From Robiginitomaculum sp. (GTDB lineage: Bacteria; Pseudomonadota; Alphaproteobacteria; Caulobacterales; Maricaulaceae), in NCBI GenBank assembly GCA_016763315.1, contig JAESTZ010000096.1, positions 36,561 to 100,560 on the forward strand: a DNA stretch of 64,000 bases. The letters run 5' to 3'. Shown here piece after piece: positions 62,667 to 64,000 of the stretch. Within the stretch, counting starts at the first letter, position 1. The number at the start of each line of letters is the position of its first letter. The notes below the pieces were generated by a model. It was not told where the DNA came from. It was given only the letters and a program-made list of their open reading frames with translations, and did no database searches. The translations under genes were made by a program, and so were the position numbers.

Positions 62667-63938
62667 TTAATGATTATTCTCGCAAATAAGCTTGGCGATG
62701 GCGTGTTTCTTTTTACCGATGCTGAGCTTACATTGATTATCATCATCAAAATCAGTTTCACTAAGTAATGCTTGCGGGCTGGCTACAGCTTTATCATTGA
62801 TTTTTAATGCTTTTGCTTTGATGTGCCGCTTACCTTCACCATTCGAGGTAATTAGTTTAGCGGCGTTAAATGCTTCTAAAACAAGGTATCCATCTTGCAA
62901 CTCTCGAGTAGAAATTTTCACAATAGGTAGCTCACTACCTAAACGGCCTTCTGCAAAAACTTTTAACGCAGTTTCTTCAGCAGTTCTGGCTACACTTTTG
63001 CCGTGCAACAAGCTGGTGCAGGCATTCGCCAATGCTATTTTAGCAAAATTTACCTTATTTCCTTCAAGTGATTCTAGTTGCGCAATCTCCTCTAGCGGCA
63101 AATCGGTAAATAGGCGCAAAAATTTTCCAACATCTGCGTCTTCGGTATTGCGCCAAAATTGCCAGTAATCATAAGCCGAAAGCATGTCTGCATTTAGCCA
63201 TATTGCACCATCGGCTGTTTTGCCCATTTTGGTTCCGGAAGCTGTTGTGATCAGAGGGGACGTGAAAACATGGGTGTTATTGCCATTGACCCGTCGTATC
63301 AGGTCTTTGCCATTTACCATATTGCCCCATTGGTCACGGCCGCCAAGTTGCAAGTTACAACCATAACGTTGGTTTAATTCCAAAAAGTCATACGATTGTA
63401 GCAGCAAATAGTTGAATTCCAAAAACGTCATTTCATTTTCATCAGCGATCCGTCGTTTTACGCTTTCCATCTTGATCATCTTGTTGATGGTAAAGTGCCG
63501 GCCAACGGTTCGTAAAAACGGGATCAGTTGTAAGTTGTCCAGCCAGTCTGCATTATTGACTATGATGGCATCGCTTTCACCATCGCCGAATTTCAGAAAC
63601 TTCTCGAATACAGTTTTGATCGAATTCATATTGTCGTTTATTCTGGCATCATCAAGCAAGGGGCGTGATTTATCCTTGTCTGACGGATCGCCAATTTTGG
63701 TAGTGCCACCACCCATCAAGACAATCGGCTTGTGTCCGGCTTGTTGTAGGCGCCGCAAAAGCATAATTTGCACTAATGATCCCACATGCAATGAGCTTGC
63801 TGTACAATCAAAGCCAATGTAACCAATTAGTGGCTTGGTGCCATTTGCGGCTTTATCCAGATCGGCTAGATCTGTTGACTGGTACAGATATCCGCGCTCG
63901 ATCAGCGAGGTAAGGAGTTGTGATGTATGATCGCTCAT
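62667..63938 (-). CDS. tyrS: tyrosyl-tRNA synthetase
   Basis: Class I synthetase of 423 residues. The HIGH-like motif is HVGS (51-54), the tyrosine pocket includes IGFDCTASSL and LQSYDFLELNQ, and the KMSKS loop reads TKMGKTADG. A C-terminal S4 RNA-binding domain (LITSNGEGKRHIKAKALKIN) contacts the tRNA. The ATG lies at 63938, with 62 bp to the window edge in which no other feature was seen. Confidence 0.97.
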   Translation of the reverse strand: MSDHTSQLLTSLIERGYLYQSTDLADLDKAANGTKPLIGYIGFDCTASSLHVGSLVQIMLLRRLQQAGHKPIVLMGGGTTKIGDPSDKDKSRPLLDDARINDNMNSIKTVFEKFLKFGDGESDAIIVNNADWLDNLQLIPFLRTVGRHFTINKMIKMESVKRRIADENEMTFLEFNYLLLQSYDFLELNQRYGCNLQLGGRDQWGNMVNGKDLIRRVNGNNTHVFTSPLITTASGTKMGKTADGAIWLNADMLSAYDYWQFWRNTEDADVGKFLRLFTDLPLEEIAQLESLEGNKVNFAKIALANACTSLLHGKSVARTAEETALKVFAEGRLGSELPIVKISTRELQDGYLVLEAFNAAKLITSNGEGKRHIKAKALKINDKAVASPQALLSETDFDDDNQCKLSIGKKKHAIAKLICENNH

Positions 63939-64000
63939 TGCGAGGTGCCTTTTAACAAGTATATAACCTTGTCACTAACACCAACTGGATAGCCACGAAA

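Overview
This 64 kb window reads as chromosomal DNA of an alphaproteobacterium with an AT-leaning genome. Gene order is the main evidence. Blocks such as fabF-mltG-yicC-gmk beside rsmA-pdxA-surA-lptD and lptG-lptF-pepA-holC, rpoZ-rsh-pyrE-pdxJ-acpS-lepB-rnc-era-recO, and NDUFA12-mlaD-DUF2155-aat-accC-accB-aroQ are typical of that class. The mitochondrial-type complex I subunit (NDUFA12 family) agrees. I could not place the organism below class from sequence alone.

Layout. 1-4.0 kb: end of fabF, mltG, yicC, gmk, then an SdpR/SdpI-like regulator and membrane protein pair with a visible operator. 4.0-12.1 kb, minus strand: rsmA, pdxA, surA, lptD, lptG, lptF (ribosome maturation, PLP synthesis, outer-membrane biogenesis). 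12.2-18.1 kb, plus strand: pepA, holC, an I78-type protease-inhibitor lipoprotein, a TadG-like von Willebrand A protein with extreme Lys-Pro and poly-Lys tracts, and a PLP-dependent dehydratase. 18-22 kb: lytic transglycosylase, dapA, smpB, a uracil-DNA glycosylase. 22.3-31.8 kb: a dense plus-strand series folK to recO followed by NDUFA12, mlaD and a DUF2155 protein. 32-38.9 kb: aat, accC, accB, aroQ (minus), thiS-thiG (plus), then a YceI-like lipoprotein, a DsbA-like oxidoreductase and an M48 metalloprotease with TPRs (minus). 38.9-39.9 kb: a gene-poor stretch with nested inverted repeats and one convincing 30-codon membrane ORF. 39.9-51.5 kb: a fused aspartokinase/diaminopimelate decarboxylase, a SulP transporter, a four-domain Kazal protein, a beta-propeller protein, aspS, a methylcrotonyl-CoA carboxylase beta subunit, a lipoprotein and tgt.

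52-61 kb looks most like accessory DNA. It holds a lipoprotein of unknown function, tRNA-Lys(TTT), a decayed GIY-YIG nuclease gene, an MTHFR-like protein with a SAM methyltransferase, an acyltransferase, a truncated acetoacetyl-CoA-synthetase-like protein lacking its ATP-binding motif, a TPP riboswitch with thiC, a HEPN-domain protein, and about 600 bp containing copies of three different palindromic repeat families. The window closes with a cytosolic chemoreceptor, a stand-alone PAS protein and tyrS.

Most genes are housekeeping and arranged in overlapping, translationally coupled operons. I found no CRISPR array, prophage or intact transposon. The best candidates for something new are the degenerate acetoacetyl-CoA-synthetase-like protein upstream of thiC, the HEPN protein next to the repeat cluster, the Lys/Pro-rich TadG-like protein, and the short membrane ORF behind the inverted-repeat block. 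All of these are leads, not demonstrated systems.
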